Positions 1 through 14,395 are shown, counted from the first letter of the stretch. The stretch is DNA of 64,000 nucleotides from Syngnathus acus (GCF_901709675.1 NC_051092.1:14672991-14736990); one strand, 5' to 3'. Made by a program: numbers and translations. The notes: generated by a model from the letters alone, not told the origin.

Positions 1-1175
1 ATTCTTCAAAACGTCTCCCCATCACAGTATTAGACACGTGGAACATTATCTGGAGCAGGCTCCTATAAACGGAGCTCGCTCATTTCGGGAGTTCACATGG
101 ATATTTATATCAAACGGGTCAGCAGAGGAAAAAAAGAGCAGAAGCACCCAGTTCTTCCAGACCAGGAATGAGCAACTTAAATGATGGAGGGGGCCATACA
201 TTTTCATCAGTGCTACTGGGGGGCACATAAGACCACACATTTCAGAACCAAATGTACAGTTTGACAAAAATGAAATACAACAAAAATGTGTTTATCGCCG
301 GAGCGGATTAATGGCATTTCAATAGGAAACATGGATTTGGTATACAAGTAAATGAGGCGAATGTGAACAGCAGCACAATCGTAAACATTAATTAAAATAA
401 AATAATAAAATAAATAAAATAAGTAAAATAGAAAAAATTAAAACAATAATGCTACACTTACCAGTAACTACTCTCACATAAAATAATAAAATAAAATAAT
501 GCTACACTTACCAATTACTCCCACATAAGCATTTGAAAAATCAAATGAAACAAAATAATAAATGCATACAAACCGTGTCGAGACTATTGAGCGAAGTGTT
601 GGTAATACAAAAAGATGATTAGCTCCACGAGCTGATAATTGTGGTCATCATTTTTGACTTGGCTAATTATAAGATCCCATATGTGCTGACACAAAATGGA
701 TTCGGAAATGTTGCATCACCGGTGGGCCGAACAAGCGCCACAATTGTGCTGAATGTTCCTCTTGCTTTGGAATGTTTGTTTATACACAAAATCGTTGAGC
801 GCTACTGAGCATGTGGAGTAGATTGCGGAAGACAAATTCCGATTTCAATATCCAGCAGACGCCAGTGGCCTATTTCCAACTTGTGTTTTTCTAGCGTTGA
901 CGCACAAGTGGGTTGCTTGTCTCTTGTTAGTGATTGGCCTGTAATGACGCAACCAATGGTCAGAAAATGAAGCTAGCAGGTTTAGATGTTGCTAATTGGC
1001 ATTTGTAGGAAGATTTAAAAAACAACACAATGTGAGCGCAAACTCATTCTTTTGTCCGGCATCGGCTTGAATATTCTCCCGGTCACGTGACCCTAATTAG
1101 CCATTTGAAAAGATGGGTGGATTTCAAACGCATCTCTCCAACAGTCTTTATGTGTTGACCTTTGTTTGTGTGCAG
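1..1175. other. Unassigned DNA upstream of the first recognised map1a exon
   Basis: No coding exon is recognisable here. Because the first visible map1a exon starts in mid-codon and its homologous position is about residue 100 of MAP1 proteins, this stretch is probably intron, with the first exon or exons upstream of the window. It holds an AT-rich AATAAAATA-type tract (about 390-500) in which a short segment around TAATGCTACACTTACCA appears twice (about 448 and 497). Nothing else is supported. Confidence 0.5.
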
Positions 1176-4100
1176 GACAAAGGACTCTACACCACAGAAG
1201 TGATGTCCTCGAGACGGTGGTGCTTGTTAACCCTTCCGTAGAAACTGTCGTAGCAGAGGTAAGCTCAGACGCCACCTGACCAGGGTGTCCATCATAACAT
1301 AAATGATTTAGAGTGCGTTCCTCCGTCAATTACTCTCTCAATCTTTTTCAACCCTTCTGATGCATCTTAATGGAGGTGTGTCTTTGCGTTTCCCAGATCC
1401 AGTGTCTCATCACAGACTCAGCGGGCCACAAGCTTGTGATCTTGAGTGGTCCAAGCTCGGAACACGGTGGCCTCCTTCTTCAAAGAGGGGTTTTCACCCA
1501 CGACACCTTTGCAAGTATATTTTCTGATCCTGGGGTGAGTCCACGCTACCTTACTAGTCTACATACACATGTTGTGTAAATTTTTTGTTAAGGAAAGAAA
1601 AGCCACAATTGGCACTGAAATAACAGGCAAAAGTATGAATTAATCCAAATTTACTGGGAATAACTACTGGGAATAGGACATTATTTTGGTCCGACAAGGC
1701 AAACTAAGAACAAACAAAGATGGTTCTCTTAAATTCATACAGTATTTTGTTGCACAACATCTTCAGGAAATCAATGTAACCAAGAGTACCTCCAACTGAA
1801 CTTGCCAAAGGTGAAAACATCAGATTGATCTAAAGAGCACTAGTCAATGTTCTAATGATGGAATTCATTGGTGGAAGGAGCTGAAACCTCTCAGACCAGA
1901 TGAAGGTTACCATTGTTTTGCTCCAAACCATTTTAATTTATTATTTCAAAATAAGCTTCTGTATGTGACAAAGTCCCCAAATAGCAACAGTAAAAATCGA
2001 TATCTTGATCAAGTTCTGCCTTTTCTCTTTCTGCAGGTCATTGAACTTCTTGGCCCATCCATCCCCAAGCAGCAGGCTACACTTACCGTGTCCTGCCGCG
2101 GGGAGGTGGGCTGGAACTCCGTGGGACAGCAGCAGAGCCTTCGGGAGTTCCTGCACTACAAACTAAACCCTGATCCTGTGATCCTCAACATGGAAGGGGT
2201 CACCGAGTTCAGCGAGTACATCTGTGCCACGGTTGATGTGCCCTCGCCCTTTGAGCTCCTGGAACCACCGACATCCGGAGGATTCCTGAAACTGTCCAAG
2301 CCGTGTTGCTACATCTTTCCCGGCGGACGTGGCGACTCGGCTCTCTTCGCTGTCAACGGCTTCAACATCTTAGTAGACGGCGGCTCTGAACGCAAATCCT
2401 GCTTCTGGAAACTGGTCCGGCACCTGGACCGTATCGACTCCATTCTGCTCACTCATGTCGGTGCCGACAATCTCCCCGGGATCAATGGAATCCTACAGAG
2501 GAAGATCGCCGAGCAGGAGGAGGAAGGATCTCAAGGCTCCACCAACGGTACCGATTGGCTCAAGAACCTGATCTCTCCAGAACTCGGTGTGGTCTTTTTC
2601 AACGTGCCGGAAAAGTTGCGGATGCCAGAATCGAATCTTAAAGTCAAACGCAGCATCGAAGAAGCCTCGCTGACTTTGCAGTACCTTAACAAACTGGGAA
2701 TCAAACCCGAGCCTCTCTATCGAGTAGTCAGCAACACCATTGAGCCCATTACGCTGTTCCACAAGATGGGAGTGGGCCGCTTAGATATGTACGTTCTCAA
2801 CCCTGTCAAGGAAAGCAAGGAGATGCAGTTCCTCATGCAAAAGTGGGCTGGCAACAGCAAAGCCAAAACTGGCATTGTTTTGCCAAATGGCAAAGAAGGA
2901 GAAATATCCGTGCCCTACCTGACATCAGTCACCGCCTTAATCGTCTGGCTTCCCGCAAACCCCGCAGAAAGGATCGTCAGAGTCCTCTTCCCGGGAAACG
3001 CACCTCAAAACAAGATCCTGGAAGGCCTGGAAAAATTAAAGCACCTTGACTACTTGCGTTATCCCGTGGCTACGCAAAAAGATATTGCGTCAGGAGCACC
3101 TCCCTCTGGGCTCAAGCAGACAAAGCTAAAACAAAGAACGGAGAGCAAAGAGAGCCTTAAATCTTCCCCCAAGACAACCGCAAAGGTCAGCAAGGAAAAA
3201 ACAGAAGGACAAGATGATGTCGGCACAGAGACGAAGAGCGAGCCCGTCAAGAAAATCCCGTCGGCGAAAAAGGACACAAAAAAGACAAGCAAAACGATCA
3301 AATCTAAACCTGACATCCCAGAAAAGAAAAAACTTCTCAAGGAAAAATCTTTGAGAAAGCACTCCAAAGAAAGAGTGTCAAAGATGGATGAGAAAAAGGA
3401 CAAAGAGAAGAAAGAGATCAAGAAGGTCAAGAAAGATGAGTCTGCTAGAAAAGACGAGAAGAGAGACGGCAAGGCCAAAGAGGACAAGAAAAAGGACCCG
3501 TCCAAACCAGAGCTGAGAAAAATAGCAAAGCCTGACCTCAAACCACTCACGCCAGAAGTACGAAAGACTTTACACAAAGCGAAAGTGTCCAGCAAAACAA
3601 AGATCGGAAAAACTAAACCGGCAAAGGCCGAACCGAAGCCAGAAGAACCAAAAACTCGCCAAGAAAAAGTCCAAAGTGGAGAAAGCATTCAAGCAGAGCC
3701 AACGCAGAATGAGGTTCCTCCCTCTGAAGGCCTCGCCGAGGACACCCAAGTCGTCAAAGAAGTAGCTGGAGATGTTCTGAAAGCATCCGCTGATGAGGAC
3801 GACTTGCAGATTGCAGCCCAAAGCCTTCCCCAAGAGAAGACAGAAGAACCAGAAAGTGTTCCGCCTACGACGGAGCCTCCTTCAAGGGAGGAACCGCGAC
3901 TACCGGAAGCTGAAGACAACCAGAAAGAGATGGACGAGACTCAGATGTATGAGGATGGGGACTGACCATCTCAAGATGAAGATGAAGATGCTCCTGATAC
4001 TGCTGAGGCGAGGACAGAAGAAGAGGAGGAAGAGGAGGAGGAAAAAGAGGAAGAAGAGGAGGATATGGGAATTGGCGAAGAGGAAGATGAATTCCAGTTG

Positions 4101-7100
4101 AAGGAGCATGACGGGATGGACAGCAGACATGAAACGAAAGACAAATCAGAAACTTTAGCAAAGGTTGACACAAAAGAGGATGAAGACGAGCCGGTGAAGA
4201 AGGCGGAACTGGAAGAAGTTGAAGATCTAGACGTAATAGCCGACGAAGAGCTCACTGGTGAAGGTGCGGCTAAAGAGCTGATGGTCAGCGAGAGCAAAGC
4301 CCACACCTTGACCCGAGCTGAGATAGAGGAAGACGAAGAGGAGGAAGAGGGCTACCTTTCACATGTTGCTGGGACAACGGCGCCCATAAGTGCTCCTGGA
4401 ACCGGAACGGCAGCGGTAGAACCCATCTCATACATCCAAGACGAGACCATTCCGGGCTACTCCGAGACAGAACAGACCATCTCCGACGAGGAGATCCATG
4501 AGGAGGCCGAGGAACGGATCCCGCACCTTCAATATGACGTCGGTTCCCACGACGTCTCGGTTCCGGATCAGACTGGGTCATTTGTAAACATTCATGGCAT
4601 GAGAGAGATGCAGGCTTCGGCCGGGAAAGGTTTCATACCTGGCGTTCAGGAGCAGCTGTCGCTCTTTACCAACATCTTCACTGCTCCTCTGGCGGAGGAA
4701 GAACACGTATCTTCTGCGACGTCCATCACAGAGTATGACAAGATGTCCTCTCTGCCCACCTCGCTGGCTGAAGACCAGTCTGTCGCATCCACTGTGGCTC
4801 TTGAAGAGCCGGCAAAAAGCCGAGTGGCAAGTGAGCAACTTCTCTCGTCTGGAACGCTTTCACCATCGTCTCTCGAAGACAAGTCTCCTTCGGCTGACTT
4901 GCAGCTTCCTCTCGAAGACGCAAAGAAGGTTCCCGATTCCCACGATGATGACGATGAAGAAGAAGAGGAAGATCAGACCCCCAATGTTGATATCTCACTG
5001 GAGAAACTCCAAGAGGGCTACGCCTTATCCCAAGAACCAAAGTGCAAAGAGAAGGATGCTGAAAAGCCGTCCGGTCCTGCATCTTTTGTCGCCATGTCCA
5101 TAGAAGAAGACAAACCGGTCCGCTTTCCGGTAGAAGAGGAAAATATTGATGCGGTGGCCTCCAAAGGTGTCTCCTCAGTTGTGCCGACCAGACCTTTTGG
5201 CTCGGACTCTGTCACCTCCGAGAGCGAGGAGCGTTGTTTCAGTCCAGATGACATCACTGTCAAAATGGCCTCCCCGAGCCAATCAGGACCACCCAGCGCA
5301 TCTCATTCTCCTCTTCGACATTCTCCTGATCTGGACCTCCCTAAGCTTGCCACCTCAACTGGAGACAAAATCGGAATGAAGAAAGAAGAAGAACAAAAAG
5401 ACACCAAAAGAGAGGACAAACCATCTGTCAAAGAACCTGAACCTGTCATGGAGGCAGAACAAGACATGGAAAAAAAGACAACCACTAACCCTAACCCTTC
5501 AACACAAGTTCAAGCACCTTTGTCAGGACCAAAATCTCCCACCGATGAAGAATACGATAAATCTGCAGAAAAATGTTTCCTTGACGACAATGAAAATAAC
5601 AACAAAGGCACCTTAGATGATGACGACAAGTCTGTAGTGAAAACAACTGTCACCATCAAAGCTTCTGAATTACAACAAATGGAGGATGAGAATGAATCCA
5701 AATCTGCTCCCCTGGAAGATGTTTGTGATGTTTCACCTATAAAAGATGAGAGGGTAGTGAAAGATGCCAAACTTGACACTGATAAACCTGCAACAAAAGA
5801 AACATTTGATGCCATCATGAAAGATGACCTTCAAGACTTTGGAGCAGAGACCGGTCCTTTAGCTAAGTTGCCTGAAGAAGCAACTGTTGATGACCATGAG
5901 CTCCAAACCATGGAAGAAATCAAGAAGACAGATGATGTTGTGGCTGAGCGTAACGAAACGAAACAGGAGGCGAGAGACGAGGACAGATCTTCTGACATTT
6001 TTACCACAAAAGCAGAAGAAACAGAGATTCAGTTTGTTCACAGCACAGAGGCAAAGGATGATCGTTCAATTGAAAAGCCTTGTGAGGAGGACAAGCAGGA
6101 AAGGAACAGCAAGGATGAAACCACGGACGATAAGATCATCAAAGACGATAAAGTAGAAAGCAGACACGTCGCAGATGAGCAGACGAAAAAAGACGAGGCA
6201 GATACAATGTCGAGTGAAACCGTTTGTATGGCGGCTGCACACATTACGGCCCAAGAAAAGGAACAGGAGATCAAATCTTCCATACGAGAACCATCGCTTG
6301 CAGACAAACCGGACAAAGACACAAAAATAGCGCTAGACGCTTTTGCTAGCGACATACCCGTTGCTGTGGAGATGGCAAGTGAGAATATCAATGAGCAGAC
6401 TGCTCTGCAAGATGACATTTCTGTTCATGACAAAATGGACGCTATCACCGACAAACTGGCCAAGAAGGAAGAAGTCGTGGATCAAAGCCTTGGTATCAAA
6501 TCTGAGGAAGAAGATGAAGCGACTGATGAAGAGACTGCCAAACCCACTAAAGTGGAACTCAAAGATTCCGTTGAAGTAAAACCTATGGCGGAAGTGGATA
6601 AGAAGATGGATACAGAAGAACAACAACAAAAGATGGACACCAAAGAGATACAAAAGGAAGAAGCTGACGGAAAGCATAAAAGCTCTGATGGTGTACTGAA
6701 GAAAGAGGAACTACAAGATGTTGATGTTGTATTGACCCAAACAATGAAAGACAAACAGAGCCCGATTAAGCTGAAAGAACCAACAGTGTTGGAGGATGTT
6801 CAAGAAACGACCAAAGATGGCAAAGATGTTCCGAAGGACTGCTCGGAGGATCCAAAGCTGAAAGAAGTCAAATCTGAAGAGATCGACGAGAAATCGGTGA
6901 AGGATTCAGTTAAGCAGCATGTTACCGACAATGAAGCCATGAAAGACAACAAAGGAGAGCCCACCATACGTTCAAATGGAGACAAACAAGAGACAGACAC
7001 AGAATCATTTGACAGAGAAAAGATCCAAAAGACAGTTACCAGGGATGACGTCAATGAGGTGGACGGGGGAGCTAAGGAGAACATACCTGGAGAAGAAACC

Positions 7101-10100
7101 TTCGACACAGTGACCGCAGCTCCAAAAGAGGAGGAACAAGAACGTGATCAGGTTGCAACAGTTGTCATTAGCTCCAAAGAGAAGATGGCGAAAGAAAAGG
7201 ATGATGCTCATGTTGCTGAACTGAGCAAGGAAAAAAAGATGGAGCAGGAACAGGAAAAAGAAGCAACCTGTGAGACCAAAGATCTGCGTGAGACCAAATC
7301 TAAAGAGATCAAAACCACGTCTGATATGAAGGCGGAGGAGATCAGCGACAAAGAGAGAGTTGAGGTAGAACATGCCAAGGAGAAGTGGGAGCGAGAGGAG
7401 TTGCAAGAGAAGGACCTGGATGAAACCAGGATGGAATCTGCACAGGCAACATTGGGAGATACGGTTTTAGACCAAAGGCCTGCCTTCCTGGTGCAGTCTT
7501 CTGATGAAGACCAGGAGGAGGAGGAAGATGAGGAAGAATATATATGTATGGGCTCTAGACCTTTATCAGTTGAGCTGAGAAAATCCCAACCTGACTCCAT
7601 TTCTGCCGTCCAAACATCTACAATGAGCGATCGACCTGAAGAGGCCGCACCCAGACCGAGCGTAATAGTAATACCAACTCTAACCATGCAGGAACCTTCA
7701 GTGGATGAAGACATCAAAGACTTTTCAGCAGAAGAATGCGGTCTTTCTAATGACGTCGCAAAACCCGCAACTGCTCCTTCAACGACCACCCACCCGGAGC
7801 CGTCTTCAACTCCTGACTCGGGAACTTCTATTCAAAAACAAGAACCGTCCTCTGATTTATCATACACTCAGACAGAACCAGAGTCCGGCTCCAGCACTGA
7901 GAATCAATCCAAAATCCAATCTCCAATAAGTCCTGGTGCTGGGAAACCTGACAAAGAGGCTGAGCGGGAAATGGAAGGAGAACGGGAGGCGGCTTCTCCA
8001 GGATTTTCACAGCCTTGTTCGTACTTCCTATTGGACAAAGACTTGGATGACGGCAGGCCAAGTGATGCTTTGAAATCAGAGGAGAGCACTGAGAACGGAC
8101 AACAAAACCAAACTTTGGATGCATCCAAATATGACCCATATGAGAAGCCCGTTCCAAAAGATACTGCCACTCGAGAAGTGACAGGTGTGTTTGAAGGTCC
8201 GACTCTTGAGATTAGCATGGATGATAACAGGAGGATGAGCCAAACCAGGTCAGCCGTGTTCCTACATGAGGACCAAGTCAAAGAACCAACATCCTTGAGC
8301 AGAGCTGATGACGACAGCCCACAGAGTGACAGCCACCAAAGCGCATCACCAGAAGAAGAAAACCGAGAGAAAGGGCAAGAAGAAGAGCGGGAACGAGAGC
8401 AAAGAGCCGACGTGGCTCCCGCTGACAAGAGTTTTTCAGCTTTCAATATGCAAGACAATAAAATTTCCCAGGAGTCTTATAGTCCCAAAGAGGACAAACC
8501 AGAAAAATCAGAGAAAGAGAAGGAAGATACCCAGGAAGGAACTTCAGGAATGTTACAGACAGGAGAAAGGGATCAGGCCTCTAGTGGTGGTGTGCTTCAC
8601 TCCGCTGGGCAGCAAGAAACCTGGAACCCATCAGATGTCAGCACTCCGTTCACACAAAAGGACACCGCAACGAAGGAGACGGAAAAATCGTCCAAAGACA
8701 CGATGGCAGCAGAAAAAGATATTCTACCCCAAGATGCTTCATCCTCTGCAAGGGAAGAGCAAGAAGGTAAACTGAGAGCAGGCTTGGGCTCCTCGTCTTT
8801 AGATGACAACATTCTTGCCTCGGACAACAGTCAAGCCGTGACGGACTTCCCCAAAGGTAAAGAACATTTGGTAGATGTACGCTTACTTGTAGCAGCTGAA
8901 GATTTCAACGTTGATGATGACGATGAAGACGATGATGAGGAAGAGGAGGACTCCAGTGATGTCGACATGGAAAAAGGTGCCAGGGAGCAGTCTGAAAAAG
9001 AAAGGTGCGGACGTAGTCCTGATGATAATACGACACCTTCTGAGGACTCAAACAAAACCTCTCCTGAGTTGAACTTCCAAAAAGAGGAGATGGCCTCCAA
9101 ACCTACACCTGATCAAGCCTTTATGATGTCCAAGCAGGACACAAGTCAAATATTCCAATCTGGTGACACAAACCTTCTGGAGAAGGAAATGGTCTATGGA
9201 GCAACAGCTGCTGGTATGACCACATCTCCCGAGACCAAGAGCGAAGCCAAAACGACAACAAGTGCTGTCAAAGAACCAAAACCTCTCCAAACAAAGGAAG
9301 ACAAAACATGTTTATCCCCTGAGCCAGCATCACCCAGAATCGCCCAGGGTGTTGCTTCCTCTGAGGTCCAGCAGTCACAGAACAAGGATGAAGACAAAGA
9401 ACCTTTGTCGCCACCATCAGAAAACAGTTGCCAGTCATCACCCACGAGCAACCTCAGCAGCTCAACCTCAGCAGTACCATCAGACCGACCCACGTCCGTA
9501 TCTGTGCCTGCCTCTGGTCTCTTTGCTCTGCACACCGACACCTATGCCGATATCGGACCGGGTGGATCTGAAGGATACTCTGCTGTCACTCAAGTGGGTC
9601 CAAAAGATCAGCAGCACGAAAGCCATCCGGATGTATGTGGACCATTAACCTTAAGTGAAGATGACCAAGAAGACAACCGAGTGGAAAGTTCAGATCTGAC
9701 TGCTAAAACCGAGACCCAGCTTTCCTGGTTACCTTGCGCCTTCACCACCTCTTCAGCCAGTAACACATCAGCCTTCTCCAGTTTCACTCAGCATTTAGAA
9801 GACGCTGCGAGCAATTTAGCCCAGCAAGTGCCATTGCTCACTAGCAGCTCTGTAACCTCAGCTTCTGGTGGCCTTCAGAGAGACGAGTACATGGAGGTGA
9901 TGACCAAACCTGCAAAAGAGTATCCTCAGGCTGAGGAGACCAAATTATCGTCTTCTGTTGGAGCAAGTATTGAGCTCTCCTCGTCAGAAGCTAGTTTTGA
10001 TGTCTCTTCACAAAGGGCTGACAGGGTTCCTCAAGGGCCAGCAGATCTCGTACGTGACTTTGAAGGGCAAAACATGTCTGGAGAGAAAAACACGTCGTCA

Positions 10101-12084
10101 ATACAAACTACGGAAAGTAATTTGAATACAACAGATCCGAAGACTGCCACGACTGTTGCATCGTTACCAGAAGTGCTGATGCAAGCTGCTCCTCACGCTG
10201 CCTCCGTCACCTCAGTGAGTCCAAGTGGTGCTATGAACACCTCATGTGCCGTCGCAGACCCTCCACGAGCAGAGGAGGGAAAGCAGCCGAGCGTGAAGAC
10301 CCCACATGATGAAAAGGAGAAGATGATGATCCAAGATGGAGACCAAGAAACAAGAAAAACCGACACTGCGGTCGGTCAAATGGAATCAAAGTCCTCAGAG
10401 GATGAGATGTGCAAAGACAGCACCGAGAAGATGAAAGCTGCAGATGTCAAGTGGAAAAAAGAAGCCGACCTCCCAGAGGTTTCGGAGAAGCCTCCAGAGA
10501 GATTGGAGGCAAGGCGAAGGAGTAGCATATCGGATTGGGAGCTGCTGCAGAAGCCTGATGATTTCCCAAGTGCCCCTCTGCCAGGTTACGGTGACCAAGA
10601 CGAGGAAGCCTTCGAAAGGATGGCGAGCATCCACGGTGCCTCCTCAGGAGGAACCTTGAGCAAAGCAAAAACCGATCGTCCGTCAGACTTGAACACAGGA
10701 GCCTTCTCTGTTTCCTCTCTGACAGATTCCTCTTATGACTACAAACAGCGTAAAGGAGAACTGTCTCCTTCCTTCATCAACCCGAGTCCACACCAGTTCT
10801 CCGGTGATGAGGGTGAAGAGGACGACCGAAGCGACCGATCACAGGAGGGAGGCGATGCGGTCCACGAGCAAAAATCTGTGAAAAGGAAATCGCACAAGCA
10901 AAGGCGTCACCATGGAGACGCCGGTCATCAGTTGTCTGGTGTCACTTTAGCCGGAGAGGAAACACCTCCCACATCGGTGAGTGAGTCGTTGCCTTCACCG
11001 TCCGATTCTGATGTGCCGCCAGGAACCGAGGAATGTCCATCCATTACGGCCGAAGGCAACCTGGACTCAGATGAAGACGCTGAACATTTGCCTGCGGACA
11101 AATTGTCTGCCCCTGGTGCTGTCGGTGGCCAACGGCCCTCATCGCCAAGGGCAGCACAGAAGACGCAGGATCCCCTCCCTACCTCAGTGAAGGACCCACC
11201 TCCACAACCTCCCCATCCACATGCGTGCATGGTGGATCCAGAGGCTGTCCTTCAGGACGTCAGCAGCACAGGAAAACCTCTCAAGAAAGACCCTAAGGCT
11301 ACCAAGGGTCTCAGGAAAGCCAAACCCAAATCAGCTTCTCCTGCCCGAAAGGGGGACACAAAGAAGATGTCCACCACGCCGGTGAAGCAGGCCCACAAGG
11401 ACTTGGCCTCACCCCGATCAGCATCCCTCAGGAGGAAGGACCTGGAGAGGAGCTCCAAGCTGGTGAAGATGTCAGAGAACCAAGGTTCACAAAGTGACAT
11501 CGTCAAGGGCCTGGTCAATGGAGTGAAGAGCAGTTCAGGTGAGTTTCATCTTTGAATGAAGATCCCAAGACACTGGGACAGTAAAAGAATGTTGGCCGTG
11601 TGTTCAGGAAACAACTCTCAGAAAGCTCCTTCGGCAGTCCCGCCCGGACCACCGGTCTACGTGGACCTGGCCTACGTGCCCAACCACTGCAGTGCCAAGA
11701 ACGTGGACCAGGAATTCTTCAAGCGGGTGCGAGCGGCGTACTACGTGGTGAGCGGTAACGACCCGAGCGGCGGGGAGCCAAGCCGCGGGGTCCTGGACGC
11801 CCTACTGGAGGGCAAAGCTCAGTGGGGCTCCAACCTGCAGGTGCTCACGCAACCGCTTGGTTTTGGATATTTCCATTTACCAACCATACTCGTGGTCTGA
11901 TTGATATTTGCTCTTTCTGACGCTGAAGGTGACCCTGATCCCAACACACGACACGGAGGTGACCCGCGAGTGGTACCAGCACACACATGAGAGGCAGCAG
12001 GACCTCAACATCATGGTCCTGGCCTCCAGCAGCACAGTGGTCATGCAGAACGAGTCTTTCCCCGCCTGCAAGATCGAGTTCTAA
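1176..12084 (+). CDS. map1a: Microtubule-associated protein 1A (MAP1A-like), 3' five exons, split by one in-frame TGA
   Basis: Neuronal microtubule-binding protein, normally cleaved into a heavy chain and a C-terminal light chain (LC2). Exons seen: 1176-1258, 1397-1534, 2037-11538, 11608-11840, 11929-12084; all junctions are GT/AG and the phases match (2 nt in, 0, 0, 1, 0). The first exons are missing from the window. The N-terminal MAP1 domain is highly conserved (CCYIFPGGRGDSALFAVNGF at about 2310; LLTHVGADNLPGIN at about 2450). A lysine-rich KKE/KKD region at about 3120-3700 is the expected microtubule-binding part, followed by a very long acidic region. The light-chain end is conserved (PPVYVDLAYVPNHC, VVSGNDPSGGEPSR, ending FPACKIEF). 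VVSNTIEPITLFHKMG and the EF ending favour MAP1A over MAP1B. At about 3,400 codons it is longer than mammalian MAP1A (about 2,800). The TGA at 3963-3965 interrupts an otherwise open frame; see its own entry. Teleosts have two map1a copies and I cannot say which this is. Confidence 0.92.
3963..3965 (+). other. map1a: Single in-frame TGA inside the giant map1a exon
   Basis: The codons before (GAT GGG GAC) and after (CCA TCT CAA) lie in one frame that is open from 2037 to 3962 and again from 3966 to 11538. No splice sites around it would remove it in frame without losing coding sequence. The context TGA-C is moderately leaky but lacks the strong CTA triplet. It may be a recent nonsense allele (for example a CpG change from CGA), a base-calling error, or a readthrough site. 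The later 2,500 codons show no further decay, which argues against an old pseudogene. Confidence 0.9.
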
Positions 12085-14165
12085 CTTGACCACAAATGAT
12101 TTGCCTCGTTGCCAAACACAATTCGGGACCAAATATAATTGGTTAAATATAGCTGATTATCTTTTTTCCCATTTGTTGCTAAATTTGATGAAATTGCCGT
12201 ACTGGTCACTTTGAGGCACATTTGCACAGTCAGTCATAACATTATCTATTTTTTTCTTTTGAATCTATTCCTTTGAACGGAGAGCCGTCACTAATCATTT
12301 GACACTCAAGAAATATAATTCCTTATCATTTTAGTAGATCTCGTTTTTCATGCATTTGTAAACTGCAATAATCGTGCAGGTGTCCCTAACGAAGTGTCCT
12401 CGGCCGAGATCATCTTGCTGCTGCTTTATAATTATTAATTACATTTTTAGATTTTATTTGAGATTTTTGGTATTGTTTATTCCTTATCCCAATGCTACTT
12501 TGGAATAACTTTAAATCATTTATTTCATTTTAATTTCTATTTTAATAGTATAATAATTTTTTTTTTAAATTTATTTTAAATATTTTCAGTCATGATTACC
12601 TCTCCGCTACCTGAGAAACATTGTCATTTGTGATATTTTGTGTGGATGTTCCTGACAAAGCGTCTGACGACGTTTCCGCACTAAAACGAATCACATTCGC
12701 GAAAGTTTCTCATCATGACATCGTCTTGGAGACGACAACACTAATGTAGCAAACGGAAGCTGGTTTTTCAACCAAGCAATAGGACCAGACCAAACACAAA
12801 TTCCAAAAAGGCCGTCAAGTCCTGTTGGATTGAAAACAAATACTAGGAATATCTTTGCACCAGCCAGAATGCACTTTTTACAGAGAAGAAGTGGGAGGGG
12901 TTAATTGTTTGTATTGAAGCACAGAGATGACCTCGTTGCAACATGTAAATATTGATCATAACAGCAACTATTTATAAATGAGCATGAATGAATGTTGGGG
13001 AGGCATTGTTGGAATATTTATTTGATTTTGCAAATGCTCGCATGCCGAGGCTGGTAGCTGAGAATGTCGTCCCAGTTATTTTTTTATCGCGCTAATATTG
13101 CAAAGAATTCTGCTCGGTGTCTTCTGACCAAAACATTGGTCGTTTTGGGGTCAGTGAACGCTAATTCGATTTTCCACCAACATGACTGATGCATTCCCGA
13201 AAACGAGCAGTTAGCAAATTGTCTTGCACTAAATAACCCAAATCATCTAACCTGATTTTGAAACCATAATTTGAAACCCTAAATTGAAACCCAACTGTAA
13301 AAGCCTGATTTGAAACTTTAATTTGAAGCCTACTGTGTTGAAGAAATTACCATTGTCCCAATTTTATTGAATGCAGCATCAGCATGTTGGTACTCGTGAT
13401 GCGTTTGAGCGAGCTTGGGAACGTGAAACTCGGTTTGATTTAACGACGACATAGCTACCAGAAGACGACTACTTTCTCGACAATGCCTCAAAGTTCTGAA
13501 CAAAACGTTTTCAATCGCGTCCGGATGTGATTTTCTCGGCTAAGGTATAATCTTTACTATGGAATGGAAAAAGTATTTTTATGAATGTAGATGCACAGAC
13601 TAACGACTCAAAAGTGGATTTAATGGCAACCCGGTCATTGCAAGTTTTCTGACGACACCAAAACACAAAAGCAGTGACGGCCGCCCTCGCCGGCCGCAAC
13701 CTTCTCCTGACTACGACTTGAAAAAAAGGTCCAAACGGTCAAACACAACACGAATGTACCGCACGCACACACAGCAACATACACCCACACGCTTTGTACA
13801 TATCTCGGAACGTAACCTTTCGGCTTGGACAGTGATTCCACCCCACCAAGAGAACATCATGTTATCCTCTTGCATGTGACTCATTTGGTTCTAATCCTGA
13901 ATGTAATTGTTGAACATGGAAGCAGTGCTAACGCTAAGTCTGAACGCCAATTTCAGATTGTGTGCTTCTGTTTAGTTCTGTCGTTATCAAGATGCTGTAC
14001 AACGCTAACTCTCTCTGTCTCTCTCTCTCTCTGGAAACATAGCAACTTTCTTCCTCTTTCAACTATCGCTGTCTCTCTCTGGTCAAGTAGAAGTGCCGCG
14101 CACGCATTCATCGTAAAAGGGAAACAGCCCGGTAATCATTGATTAAAGTACATTCAACTCGATGA
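12085..14165 (+). other. map1a: Probable map1a 3' UTR with poly(A) signal
   Basis: No open frame of note follows the TAA at 12082-12084. The first good poly(A) signal followed by a GT/T-rich element is ATTAAA at 14142-14147 (downstream TGTCTTTTTCTTCTTCTTGTG), so the 3' UTR is read as about 2.1 kb. Inside are a short degenerate repeat of a TTGAAACC-type motif (about 13250-13330) and a (CT)n run (about 14008-14033). The end point is inferred. Confidence 0.5.
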
Positions 14166-14395
14166 TGGGTGTCTTTTTCTTCTTCTTGTGTTGTCTACGA
14201 AGTACCACCTACATTCAAATGTGTACGTTAAAGCACTAACCCTACTTTGGGGTTACCTACCTACTTTGCTACCTTCTATGCACACAAGAGAGGGTTCCAT
14301 AGGGTAGTTATTAGTGCTCTGGACTCTTACCACAGCGACTCGAGTTCAAATCCCTGTGGGACAAAATAAATATTTTATCATGGAAAAATTTGCAA
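14166..14395. other. Intergenic stretch, nothing recognised
   Basis: Unique-looking DNA between the presumed map1a poly(A) site and the telomere-like tract; no coding, RNA or transposon signature seen. Confidence 0.4.

Noticed and set aside
3059-3688. 209-codon - strand frame opposite the map1a lysine-rich region
   Set aside because: Antisense shadow of biased AAG/GAA codons; Ser/Phe/Leu-rich with no homology.
1176-12084. Assignment as MAP1B or MAP1S
   Set aside because: Motifs VVSNTIEPITLFHKMG and the ending KIEF fit MAP1A better; MAP1S lacks the giant acidic exon.
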